Assembly (NCBI RefSeq): GCF_013408245.1
Contig: NZ_JACBYS010000006.1
Coordinates: 186,001 to 250,000 of the forward strand
DNA: 64,000 bases
Reading direction: 5' to 3'
From: Duganella sp. 1224
GTDB lineage: Bacteria; Pseudomonadota; Gammaproteobacteria; Burkholderiales; Burkholderiaceae_D
How positions within the stretch are numbered: position 1 is the stretch's first letter; each line of letters opens with the position of its first letter. The notes beneath the pieces were generated by a model. It worked only from the letters and a program-made list of their open reading frames with translations, did not search any database and was not told the origin of the DNA. Below are positions 45,056 to 54,000 of the stretch, piece by piece. A program made the translations under genes and the position numbers.

Positions 45056-46453
45056 TCAGGCTGCGAAGCAGACGCGGTTGCGGCCCGTCTCCTTGGCGCG
45101 GTACAGCAGCGCGTCGGCCTTCTGCAGCATGGCCTCCGCCGTGCCGGCCGCCAGGTCGGCGCAGACGCCCATGCTCATCGTCACCTTCAGGTCCGGATGC
45201 ACCTGGTGCCACGGGAAGGATTCGATCATCGCGCGCAGCTTGTCGCACAGCGCGGCCGCCTGCGCCAGCTCCGTCTCCGGGAAGGCGATGACGAATTCCT
45301 CGCCGCCGTAGCGCGCCACCAGATCGCTCAAGCGCATATGGCTGCGCAGGATCTCGCCCACCTGGCGCAGCACCGCGTCGCCGGTGGCATGCGAGAACTG
45401 GTCGTTGATCTTCTTGAAGAAATCGATATCGCCGATCACCATGCTCAGTGGCCGCTTGTGGCGCACCGCGTGGCTGAACAGGGTGCTGGCCTGCTCATCG
45501 AAGTGGCGGCGGTTGTGCAGCTTGGTCAGCGCATCGCGCACACTCAGTTCGCGCAGTTGCTCCGCTTGCGCCAGAATGGTCTGGTGCGACTCGCTCAACT
45601 CCTCGTGCGAACGCGCCAGCTTTTCGCTCATGGCGTTGAAGGCGGCGGCCAGTTCGGCCACTTCGTCCTTGCCCTCCACCGGCACGCGTTGCAACAGCGA
45701 GCCGCCATGCATCGCGCGCACCGCGCTGGTGAGATGGCCCAGCGTGCGGCCCAGCCCACGGCTGATCAGAAGACCGAGCACCAGCGCCAGAATCGCCGCC
45801 CCGCTCACGCCATACCACAGCGCCTCGCGCATGGCCGCCAGATACTGGAGTTCCTGTTTGCTCGGCGTAATCACGCCTTCGGGCGACACATACGCCAGCA
45901 CCTGGCCGTTGACCCGCACCGGCCGCGCATCCTTGCGCGCCGCTTCCGGCAGCAGCTCGTCGTGCTCATAGACGCCGGCGCCCAGCAGTACGCGGTAATG
46001 CGGGTCCACCAGGATGAAGTGATAGGGCGGCTCGCCGCGCCGGCCGCTCTGGCCCTGACCCTGGCCCGGCGGCGGCGGACGGCGGCCGTCATCGGCGCCG
46101 TGGCGATCTTCGTCCGGCGGTGGGCGCTGCCCGTCCTCGGGTGGACCGCGCCGGTCCTCCGGCGGTGGCCGGCGCTCCTCGTCCTGCGCCCCATCCGACA
46201 ATGGCGGCCGCTCGTCGGCCTGTTCGCGCGCCCGCATGAAGCGCTCGAAACCGCGCGGGCCGGGGCTGTCCTGCCAGCTACCGTATTGGGTCAGATAGGC
46301 GGTGATCGCCTGGTGGAAACTATCGGCCGCGCGCTCGCGCCGCAAGCTGTCCACCTTCTTGGTCATGCCGACGTAGGCCAATCCGCCCACCATCGCCACC
46401 GCCGCCAATCCGGTCAACAACAACGCCAGCATGAATTTCGTGCGCAGAGACAT
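45056..46453 (-). CDS. Membrane diguanylate cyclase (HAMP-GGDEF)
   Basis: 465 aa from the ATG at 46453, behind GAGGTGGGG. Layout: membrane helix (about 8-30), periplasmic sensor part (31-190) that contains a Pro/Arg/Asp/Gly-rich low-complexity insert (82-143), a second helix (about 197-216), HAMP (about 218-270), a short coiled coil and GGDEF. The active site reads RYGGEEF, intact for c-di-GMP synthesis; an allosteric I-site RxxD is not obvious just upstream. The signal sensed is unknown. Confidence 0.9.
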   Translation of the reverse strand: MSLRTKFMLALLLTGLAAVAMVGGLAYVGMTKKVDSLRRERAADSFHQAITAYLTQYGSWQDSPGPRGFERFMRAREQADERPPLSDGAQDEERRPPPEDRRGPPEDGQRPPPDEDRHGADDGRRPPPPGQGQGQSGRRGEPPYHFILVDPHYRVLLGAGVYEHDELLPEAARKDARPVRVNGQVLAYVSPEGVITPSKQELQYLAAMREALWYGVSGAAILALVLGLLISRGLGRTLGHLTSAVRAMHGGSLLQRVPVEGKDEVAELAAAFNAMSEKLARSHEELSESHQTILAQAEQLRELSVRDALTKLHNRRHFDEQASTLFSHAVRHKRPLSMVIGDIDFFKKINDQFSHATGDAVLRQVGEILRSHMRLSDLVARYGGEEFVIAFPETELAQAAALCDKLRAMIESFPWHQVHPDLKVTMSMGVCADLAAGTAEAMLQKADALLYRAKETGRNRVCFAA

Positions 46454-46622
46454 CCCCACCTCATCAGATTATTGCCAAAAGGATAGTAATCATACCCGAC
46501 GGCATAGGATTCAAGCAGAGTTATACGCTTTATTTATGCTTAGTATCACAAATCAAAAGTTTATTTATTACTGAAACCGGCGCATACTGCAACGCAACAA
46601 ACGAATATTGATGGAGCTTCTG

Positions 46623-46844
46623 ATGAGCGCAACGACCTACACCACCACCGCCGGCACTGGCTACTTCGCCAATGTTGTTAACGCGGTACGCCAGCTGTTC
46701 GCCGCCGTGTTCGCCGTGCAGCCGGGTATGTCGCAACGCAACAAAGAAGAAACCATCTGGTGGCTTACCCGCATGGCGAATGACTGCGAGCGCCACTCCC
46801 CTGGCCTGTCCGCCGAGTTGCGCTTCTTCGCCTCGCGCGCTTAA
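46623..46844 (+). CDS. Small conserved-looking protein, unknown
   Basis: 73 aa from the ATG at 46623 with GGAG eight bases upstream. It has an amphipathic or hydrophobic stretch (about 15-33, YFANVVNAVRQLFAAVFAV) and a charged C-terminal half (MSQRNKEETIWWLTRMANDC). No domain recognised. A second, smaller coding frame follows 26 bp later with its own ribosome site, and both are ended by the terminator at 47001. Confidence 0.65.
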   Translation: MSATTYTTTAGTGYFANVVNAVRQLFAAVFAVQPGMSQRNKEETIWWLTRMANDCERHSPGLSAELRFFASRA

Positions 46845-46870
46845 TCGAATTTAATTTAAGGAGAAATACC

Positions 46871-46972
46871 ATGCTGACCATCATCGAAAACCTGCCTGCC
46901 GCAATCGCCCTGTCCGGCCTGGTGCTGCGCCTGTACCTGGGTAACAAGCCAGAAAGCAAGGCCGCGGAATAA
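46871..46972 (+). CDS. 33-residue small membrane-like protein, unknown
   Basis: An ATG behind AAGGAGAAATACC starts MLTIIENLPAAIALSGLVLR and ends in a polar tail (LGNKPESKAAE). One hydrophobic helix (about 8-24). The strong ribosome site, the spacing after the 46623 gene and the terminator 28 bp later support translation. Too short for family assignment. Confidence 0.55.
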   Translation: MLTIIENLPAAIALSGLVLRLYLGNKPESKAAE

Positions 46973-47000
46973 GCCGCACGGTAACCAGGCAAAATGGCAA

Positions 47001-47035
47001 AAAGCCCCGGCACGCGCAAGCGGCCGGGGCTTTTT
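47001..47035. terminator. Bidirectional terminator
   Basis: AAAGCCCCGG (47001-47010) pairs with CCGGGGCTTT (47024-47033), with A residues on the left and five T (47031-47035) on the right. It ends both the small-protein transcript (plus) and the permease transcript (minus, stop at 47052). Confidence 0.85.
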
Positions 47036-47051
47036 AAGTTTTACGGCATCC

Positions 47052-48515
47052 TCAGTTCAGATGCGAGTGGCGCATGCCGTAGAGGAAGTAGGTCAGGATC
47101 GCCGCCGTCATCCAGATGCCGAACACGGTGTAAGTGGTCAGCGACAGGCCAAACATCAGGTACAGGCAGGCGGCAATGCTCAGCCCCGGCACCAGGTAAG
47201 GACCGCCCGGCACGCGGAAGCCCTTCTCGGCCGTCGGGCCTTCCTTGCGGCGCATCACCGGCACCGCCAGCGACACCACGGCAAACGCGGTCAACGTGCC
47301 CATGCTGACCATGTCCCACAGGAAGGTCGCATCGACGAAGCCCGCCACCAGGCCCACCACGCCGCAGACGATCAGCGTGTTCTGCACCGGCGAACCGGTG
47401 CGCGGGCTGACTTTCTGGAACGTCGGCGAAATCAGGCCGTCCTTGGAAATAGCGTACAGGATGCGGGTTTGGCCATAGATGGTCACCAGCGTGACGCTGA
47501 ACACGGAAATCACCGCGCCCACCGCCAGCACCAGCGCCGGCCAGGTCTGGCCGGTGACGTTTTGCAGGATCACGGCCAGGCCGGCTTCCTGGCCGGCGAA
47601 CTTGGCCGCCGGCTGCGCGCCCATCGCGGCGACGGCCACCAGCATGTAGAACACGGTGACGATGCCCAGCGCCGCCAGAATGCCGATCGGCACATTGCGC
47701 TTGGGATTCTTGACTTCCTCGCCGGCGGTGGCCACGGTGTCCAGGCCGATGAAGGAGAAGAACACGGTGGCCGCGGCCGCCGTCACGCCGGCCATGCCGG
47801 TGAAATGGGTGCCGCCGTCCGGGCTGAAGAACGGGTGGAAGTTGTTGATGTCAAAGCCGGTGAAGGCGATCACCACGAAGAACACCAGAATGGCCAGCTT
47901 GATCATCACCATGATGGCGTTGGTGCGGGCCGACTCCTTGGCGCCGCGCACCAGCAGCCAGCAGCACAGCGCCACCAGGATAATCGGCGGCAGGTTGATA
48001 TGGCCGCCGTGGAACTCGATGCCATGCGCGGTGGAGACGATGCTCGGCGTGCGCAACGCCTCGGGGATATGCCAGCCGAAGGCGTTGTTGAGGAAATTGT
48101 TCAGGTAGTCCGACCAACCGATCGCCACCGCGCTGGCGGCCAGGCCATACTCCAGCAACAGGCAGGCCGCCATGATGAAGGCGAGGAATTCGCCCACGCT
48201 GGCGTACGCGAACGAGTACGACGAGCCGGACGCCGGAATGCGGAACGACAGTTCGGCGTAGCACAGCGCGGTCAGGCCAGCGGTGATGGCGGCGATCAGG
48301 AAGGACAAAATCACGGACGGGCCGGCCTTGGGCACGGCTTCCACCATCGTGAAGAAAATGCCGGTGCCGATGGTGGCGCCAACGCCGATCATCGTCAGGG
48401 GAAACAGGCCTACAGAGCGGTGCAGGGTATTGCTGCTTGAAGCGTGTTCAGTGTTTTGATGATCGACCAGCTTGATACGGGTCAGTTTCTGGACCAACGT
48501 TTGGTTCACAGGCAT
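47052..48515 (-). CDS. APC-superfamily amino acid permease (CAT type)
   Basis: 487 aa, about twelve membrane helices. The substrate signature GVGATIGTGIFF (about 44-55) and FFSFIGLDTVATAGEEVKNPKR (about 248-269) are typical of cationic-amino-acid-transporter-like permeases such as YfnA/YhdG. The exact amino acid is not clear; with the arginine operon nearby, a basic amino acid is attractive but unproved. Confidence 0.9.
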   Translation of the reverse strand: MPVNQTLVQKLTRIKLVDHQNTEHASSSNTLHRSVGLFPLTMIGVGATIGTGIFFTMVEAVPKAGPSVILSFLIAAITAGLTALCYAELSFRIPASGSSYSFAYASVGEFLAFIMAACLLLEYGLAASAVAIGWSDYLNNFLNNAFGWHIPEALRTPSIVSTAHGIEFHGGHINLPPIILVALCCWLLVRGAKESARTNAIMVMIKLAILVFFVVIAFTGFDINNFHPFFSPDGGTHFTGMAGVTAAAATVFFSFIGLDTVATAGEEVKNPKRNVPIGILAALGIVTVFYMLVAVAAMGAQPAAKFAGQEAGLAVILQNVTGQTWPALVLAVGAVISVFSVTLVTIYGQTRILYAISKDGLISPTFQKVSPRTGSPVQNTLIVCGVVGLVAGFVDATFLWDMVSMGTLTAFAVVSLAVPVMRRKEGPTAEKGFRVPGGPYLVPGLSIAACLYLMFGLSLTTYTVFGIWMTAAILTYFLYGMRHSHLN

Positions 48516-48714
48516 TCCTTGTGGGAGGTTTGTTCGGGCAAAAACACTGCGATTATAGGGCCTTCCGGTCCGCTGTCGCTAAAGGTATTTTGTGCCAAAT
48601 ATGCAACCTCGTTACAAGTCCTTACTTTTGATACAGCGGCATGTATAGATTGCAAACACGCCTCCGGTTAATCTGGCGGCAAGTGTTACTCAAAGCCAAG
48701 GAAGAGAGCCCACC

Positions 48715-48834
48715 ATGCCGATCCAGAAAATCCCCACCGTTTCCCGCCGCATCCACCCGGCCGCCATCACCGGCGCCGCCATGATCCTGGTTGGCCTGGC
48801 GATCACGCTGACCGCCATGATGGTGCGCGCTTAA
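48715..48834 (+). CDS. 39-residue small membrane protein, unknown
   Basis: MPIQKIPTVSRRIHPAAITG followed by one hydrophobic helix (about 18-37) and ending MVRA. A good site, AAGGAAGAG, lies 9-10 bases upstream of the ATG. The stop is 3 bp from the stop of the convergent gene at 48838. No family recognised. Confidence 0.55.
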   Translation: MPIQKIPTVSRRIHPAAITGAAMILVGLAITLTAMMVRA

Positions 48835-48837
48835 CGC

Positions 48838-49344
48838 TTAAGCGTAAGCCCCCAGATAATCGCGTTTGCCGATCGCCACGCCCTGGTTGCGCAGGATGTC
48901 GTGCGCGGTGGCGACGTGGAAGTAGAAGTTGGGCAGCGCAAACGTCAGCAGGTAGCTGGCGCCGGTAAAGTCCGGGAAGCCGCCGAAATTCAGGCGGATG
49001 GCGCGTTCATCGCTGCCGTCGAACTGCGCCGGCGCCACACTGTCGAGATACGCGATGGTGTTGCTGATCCGCTGCTGCAACTGATCGAACGACGTTTCGT
49101 TATCCTCAAACTTGGGCGCCGGCACGCCGGTCAGGCGCTCCACCGACAGCTTGGACGTATCGCTGGCACGCTGCACCTGTCCCGCCAGCGGCAGCATGTC
49201 GGCCGCCAGCCGCGCCGAGATCATCGCATCCGGCACGGCGCCATGCTGCTCCACGTGCGCCTCCGCCTTCTTCAACAATTCCGACAACACCTTCAACCCG
49301 CGTACAAACACGGGCACCGAAACCTGATACATCGATAGCGCCAT
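48838..49344 (-). CDS. DUF1993-family protein
   Basis: 168 aa. The ATG at 49344 was preferred to the adjacent ATG at 49347 because AGGAGG then lies five bases away. Helical DinB-like four-helix fold (LKVLSELLKKAEAHVE, PDAMISARLAADMLPL) and the ending YFHVATAHDILRNQGVAIGKRDY, characteristic of DUF1993. Function unknown. Confidence 0.85.
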   Translation of the reverse strand: MALSMYQVSVPVFVRGLKVLSELLKKAEAHVEQHGAVPDAMISARLAADMLPLAGQVQRASDTSKLSVERLTGVPAPKFEDNETSFDQLQQRISNTIAYLDSVAPAQFDGSDERAIRLNFGGFPDFTGASYLLTFALPNFYFHVATAHDILRNQGVAIGKRDYLGAYA

Positions 49345-49402
49345 CATCGCCTCCTGTGTGAAAGCGATGAGTGTAGCGCAAGGCGATGATGGCTGCTGGC
49401 GG

Positions 49403-49936
49403 TCAGGCCAGGGCGTCGATATTGGTGCCGATCTTGTCGGCGCTGGTGGTGGGAGACTTGGCGGATTGGGCCATGTCGTAGATCAGTTGTTCCTGTTCGG
49501 TGACCGTGCCGTCTTCGTTCTTGTCGGCGGCGTCGTAGGTCTTGGTACTGCTGCCGCCGCCGGCCGCGCTGGCGCCGCCAGCACCTGCCGCACCGCCGGC
49601 GTGGCGCGCACCGCCTGCGCCTTGCGGGCCGCCTTCGCCGCCTTGTGGACGTGGCGGTTTGAAGTCGCCGCTCTTGATGGCCGATTCCAGATCGTCTTTG
49701 GTGATCGAGCCGGCGCCTTGCTTGTCGATGGCGTCGAACTGCTTGGTGGCGTCTTCCGCCGATACGCCTTTGGATTCCAGGCCTTTCACGAATTCGTCTT
49801 TGCTGACCGAACCGTCGGTGTCGGTGTCCATATCGCTGAAGACTTTGGACGCAAAGCGCGCCGCGCCTTTCGCTGGATCGAATTGGGTGGCGCTGGGGGT
49901 GGTGCCGCTGGACAGGCTGCTGATGGCTGTGCTCAT
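49403..49936 (-). CDS. EF-hand calcium-binding protein
   Basis: 177 aa. Three EF-hand loops: DTDTDGSVSKDE (about 37-48, canonical), DKQGAGSITKDD (about 70-81) and DKNEDGTVTEQE (about 137-148). The loops are separated by a Gly/Ala-rich segment (about 98-128). No signal peptide is apparent. It may buffer or sense calcium; its partner is unknown. Transcribed separately from astE, 92 bp upstream. Confidence 0.85.
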   Translation of the reverse strand: MSTAISSLSSGTTPSATQFDPAKGAARFASKVFSDMDTDTDGSVSKDEFVKGLESKGVSAEDATKQFDAIDKQGAGSITKDDLESAIKSGDFKPPRPQGGEGGPQGAGGARHAGGAAGAGGASAAGGGSSTKTYDAADKNEDGTVTEQEQLIYDMAQSAKSPTTSADKIGTNIDALA

Positions 49937-50028
49937 GGTTCTTACTCCGTAGTTAAGGACAATGCTGCTCCTGTTAACGAACTAATCCATGTATCTATGA
50001 CCCCGCAAAGTGTAAAGGCGGGTAAAGA

Positions 50029-51072
50029 TCAATCGGCACGCACCACCATCAGTCCCGCGCGCAAACCGACGCGCACGTCGGGATTGGGGAACACCACCAG
50101 CTCTTCCGGATACTGCACGGTGTAGACCGTGTCGCCATCACGCGCGATCACGTCGCCTTGTTTCATGGCGGTGAAGTTGTGCGTGTCCTTGCCGAACGCC
50201 ATCTGGAACTGGTCGCTCAACTTGATGATCTGGCGCGCGGTGTTGAACACGTGCGGACGCTGCGTGCCTTCGCGCTTCGGCGCGCCGCGCAGCAGGTCGT
50301 CCAGCGCCTGGGACGCGTCCTTGAATTGCGCCAGGTCGTTCTGCCCCAGCGTGCCGATGCGGCCCAGTTCTATCGTGGTGCCGGCCGCGGCGTGGTGCTC
50401 GGCCGAATAGTAGCTGTAGGTGCCCACCGACGCCGGATTCATGATGATGGCGCCAATGCCGGCGAGGCCCAGCCAGTCGATCAACTGCCCGCGCGCATCG
50501 TCGGCGATCAGCTCGGGCACGATGGCGAAGGTGGGATAGACCGATGGGCGGATCGCCGTGTGCAGGTCCAGGTGCCAGCGCTGCGGACCGGCGTCCTTGA
50601 AGAACGCAGTGGTGGCCGCGATCATCTCGTCGGCCCGCGCGGCTTCGGCAGTGCCTTCCAGCGTGCCGCGCTGGGCGCGGAACATGCGGTTCAGGTCCGC
50701 GTCGATGAAGCGCTTGCCGGCGCGGATGGCACCGATGTTGCCGACGCAGAGCATCAGGTCCACCGCCAGCGCGGCGGCTTGGTGCGACAAGGCGTCCAGC
50801 AGCCATGCGACGACTTCGATCGGGCCGGTCTCGTCGCCGTGAACGCCGACAGAGATCAGCACTGCCGGCCGCGCCGCGCCGCGCGGACCGGCGACAGCGG
50901 CAGACACGCCGGCGCGGATGGTGATGATGCCGTCCGCCGGCTCGGCGACCGTGAAGCCGGCCGCCGTGAAGCGCGGCGCGATGGCGCTGAAGTCCGCCTC
51001 CGCGAGGGCGCGGACCGCAGCCGGCAACTGCTGTGGCAATGCGGCCGGCGAATCTGCGGGCAAATCGCTCAT
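50029..51072 (-). CDS. astE: Succinylglutamate desuccinylase AstE
   Basis: 347 aa from the ATG at 51072, 4 bp after the gdhB stop. M14-like zinc hydrolase: HGDETGPIEV (about 75-84) carries the HxxE pair, LDLHTAIRPS (about 167) the third ligand. Last step of the AST pathway: succinylglutamate to glutamate and succinate. Last gene of the operon. Confidence 0.94.
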   Translation of the reverse strand: MSDLPADSPAALPQQLPAAVRALAEADFSAIAPRFTAAGFTVAEPADGIITIRAGVSAAVAGPRGAARPAVLISVGVHGDETGPIEVVAWLLDALSHQAAALAVDLMLCVGNIGAIRAGKRFIDADLNRMFRAQRGTLEGTAEAARADEMIAATTAFFKDAGPQRWHLDLHTAIRPSVYPTFAIVPELIADDARGQLIDWLGLAGIGAIIMNPASVGTYSYYSAEHHAAAGTTIELGRIGTLGQNDLAQFKDASQALDDLLRGAPKREGTQRPHVFNTARQIIKLSDQFQMAFGKDTHNFTAMKQGDVIARDGDTVYTVQYPEELVVFPNPDVRVGLRAGLMVVRAD

Positions 51073-51076
51073 CGTC

Positions 51077-54000
51077 TTACGCCGCCAACGCCGTGGTGCT
51101 GGCGTTGACCGCCTCCGACAACGCCCACACATCCAGCATCGCCTGCTCCAGATCCGTCGCCACCGCGTAGCCGGACAGACCCAGCGTGTTGGCGACAACT
51201 TCCACCGCCTCCAGCGCCGTATGGCCGCCGGTCGCATGCTTGAGCACCTGCGACAGCAAGCGTTGCTGCGTGCGGCGCAGCGCATTCTGCGCATAGCTGC
51301 GCAACTGTTCCTGCGAACGGCTGGTGGCCGGCAGCTTCAGGCCGCGCTCCAGCGTGTCGATGCCGACCTGCGCGCGCAACGCCAGCCCCACCTGCAGGAA
51401 GGCCGGCAAGTCCATGCCCGCCGGACGTTGCACCGACAGCGCCGCGAACACAAACGCCGCCACGGCCTCCAGCGCGTCCACCGCCATCCATGCGCGCACA
51501 AACTCGGCGCGCAGGCCGGCGGTCAATTCGGCTTCCGACTGGCCGCTGACAGGCGTCAGCTGCGCCAGCGTTTCCGGATTGGCAAACAGGCGGGTCAACT
51601 CGCCAACGCCATTGCGCAGCTGCTCGGCAGGCACCGACAGCGCGCCTTCCATCACGGCTTTCAACAACTGGCGCGTATGCGCATCCACCTTGATCGACAC
51701 CGCACGCGGCACCTTCAGCGCGTCCGCGTCCAGCGTGTTGAAGATCGGCGCCAGGTTCAGCGCCGACCAGGCCTGGCCCCAGGCCAGGATCACATCCGAT
51801 TCGTCCACGCCATGCTCGCCGGCCAACTGGCGCAGCATTAGCGGACCACAACGGTTGACCGATTCATTCGCCAGCACGGTTGCCAGGATGGCGTTGGCCA
51901 GCGGGTGCGCCAGCGCCGGACGGGTGGCCACCAGCAGATCCGGGAAGTACGGCTTGAGCACCGACTCGGCCCAGCTATTCTCGGTCAGTGGCAGCGCCGA
52001 CAGGATGCGCTTGTAGCGGTTCTTGACGTTGGCGATGACCACCGCCAGTTCCGGCGTGGTCAGGCCGCGGCCGTCGGCCTTGCGGCGCGCCAGTTCGGCC
52101 ACCGACGGCAGCTGCTCCAGTTCACGCGACAGCGCGCCCTCTTCTTCCAGCGACGCGATCAGCGCGGCGTAACCATCCTGCACGTCAGGATCGACCTGCG
52201 CCTGCAACTCGCGCACCAGCAACTGCGTTTGCAGCGTATTGTCGCGCAGGACCAGGCGTTCGATATCGTTGGTCATCTCGTTGAGGATGCGGTTGCGGTC
52301 CGCCTCGCTCAGCTGGCCGGCGTTCATTTCCACGTCCAGCCACATCTTGGCGTTGACCTCGTGGTCCGAGCAATCCACGCCGGCCGAGTTGTCGATGGCG
52401 TCGGTGAAGATACGGCCGCCGGACAGCGCGAACTCGATCCGGCCGGCCTGCGTCGCGCCCAGGTTGCCGCCTTCGGTGACGACCTTGCAGCGCAGCTCAT
52501 TGCCGTTGACGCGGATATTGTCGTTGGCGCGGTCCTTCACCTGCGCGTGGGTTTCGGTCGAGGCCTTGATGTAGGTGCCGATGCCGCCGTTGTAGAACAG
52601 GTCCACCGGCGCCAGCAGGATGCGGTGCATCAGCTCTTCCGGTGCCAGCGCGGTTTCTTCGATATCCAGCACGGCGCGGATTTCCGGCGACAGCTCGATC
52701 GAACGCGCGCTGCGCGGATACACGCCGCCGCCCTTGGAAATCAGCTCCTTGTTGTAGTCGTCCCACGAGGAGCGCGGCAGCGCGAACATGCGCTCACGCT
52801 CCTTGAACGACACTTCCATGTCCGGATTCGGATCAAGGAAGATGTGGCGGTGGTCGAACGCCGCCACGATCTTCAGCTTGCGCGACAACAGCGCGCCGTT
52901 GCCGAACACGTCACCCGACATATCGCCCACGCCGACCATGGTGACCGGCTGCGCGTGGATGTCGTGGTCCATTTCGTAGAAGTGGCGCTTGACCGCCTCG
53001 AACGCGCCCTTGGCGGTGATGCCCATCTTCTTGTGGTCATAGCCGTTGGAGCCGCCCGACGCGAACGCGTCGCCCAGCCAGAAACCGCGCTGCACGGCGA
53101 TGCCGTTGGCGATGTCGGAGAAGGTCGCGGTGCCCTTGTCGGCCGCCACCACCAGGTAAGGATCGTTCGGATCGTACACCACCGTGTCAGCCGGCGGCAC
53201 GATGTTGCCGAGCACGCGGTTGTCGGTCACTTCCAGCAGGCTGGAAATGAACAGGCGGTAGACTGCCTCGCCTTCCGCCGCGATAACGTCGCGTGCCGCG
53301 TCCTTCGGCATCTGCTTGCAGACAAAGCCGCCCTTGGCGCCGGCCGGCACGATGACGGCGTTTTTCACCATCTGCGCTTTCACCAGGCCGAGGACCTCGG
53401 TGCGGTAGTCTTCCATGCGGTCCGACCAGCGCAGGCCGCCGCGTGCCACAGGTCCGCCGCGCAGGTGCACGCCCTCGAAGCGGCGCGAGAACACGAAGAT
53501 TTCGCGGAACGGACGCGGCTCCGGCACCAGCGACAGGTTGCTGGTGTCGAACTTGAAGATGATCTTGTCGCCCTGCTGGTTGTTCTGGAAGTAGTTGGTA
53601 CGCAGCGTGGCGCTGATCAGCGTGGCCATGGCGCCCAGCACCGCTTCGCTGTCGGCGTGGTTGATGGCCGGCAGGCGGCTCTTGATGTCGGCCAGCTTGT
53701 CCAGCGCGGCGGCGCGGGTGGCGTCGTCGTTGGCAGGGTCGAAGCGTTGCAGGAAAGCGTCCACCAGCTCTTTCACCAACGCTGGCTGCGTGCGCAGCGT
53801 CTCCGCCATGTAGCGTACCGAGAAGTTGGTGCCGGTCTGGCGCCAGTAGCTCATGTAGGCGCGCACCAGCTGCACTTCGCGCACACTCAGGCCGCCTTCG
53901 ATGACCAGGCCATTCAGGCGGCCGTCTTCCGCTTCGTTGTTGAACAGGGCGGCAAACAACTCCTCCGCCACCGGCACGATTTCCGGCTTGGCCAGCTTGA

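Noticed and set aside
49990..50025. CCCGC/GCGGG hairpin between astE and the EF-hand gene as terminator of the ast operon
   Set aside because: Five-base stem, eleven-base loop and no T run on the minus strand; too weak to claim.
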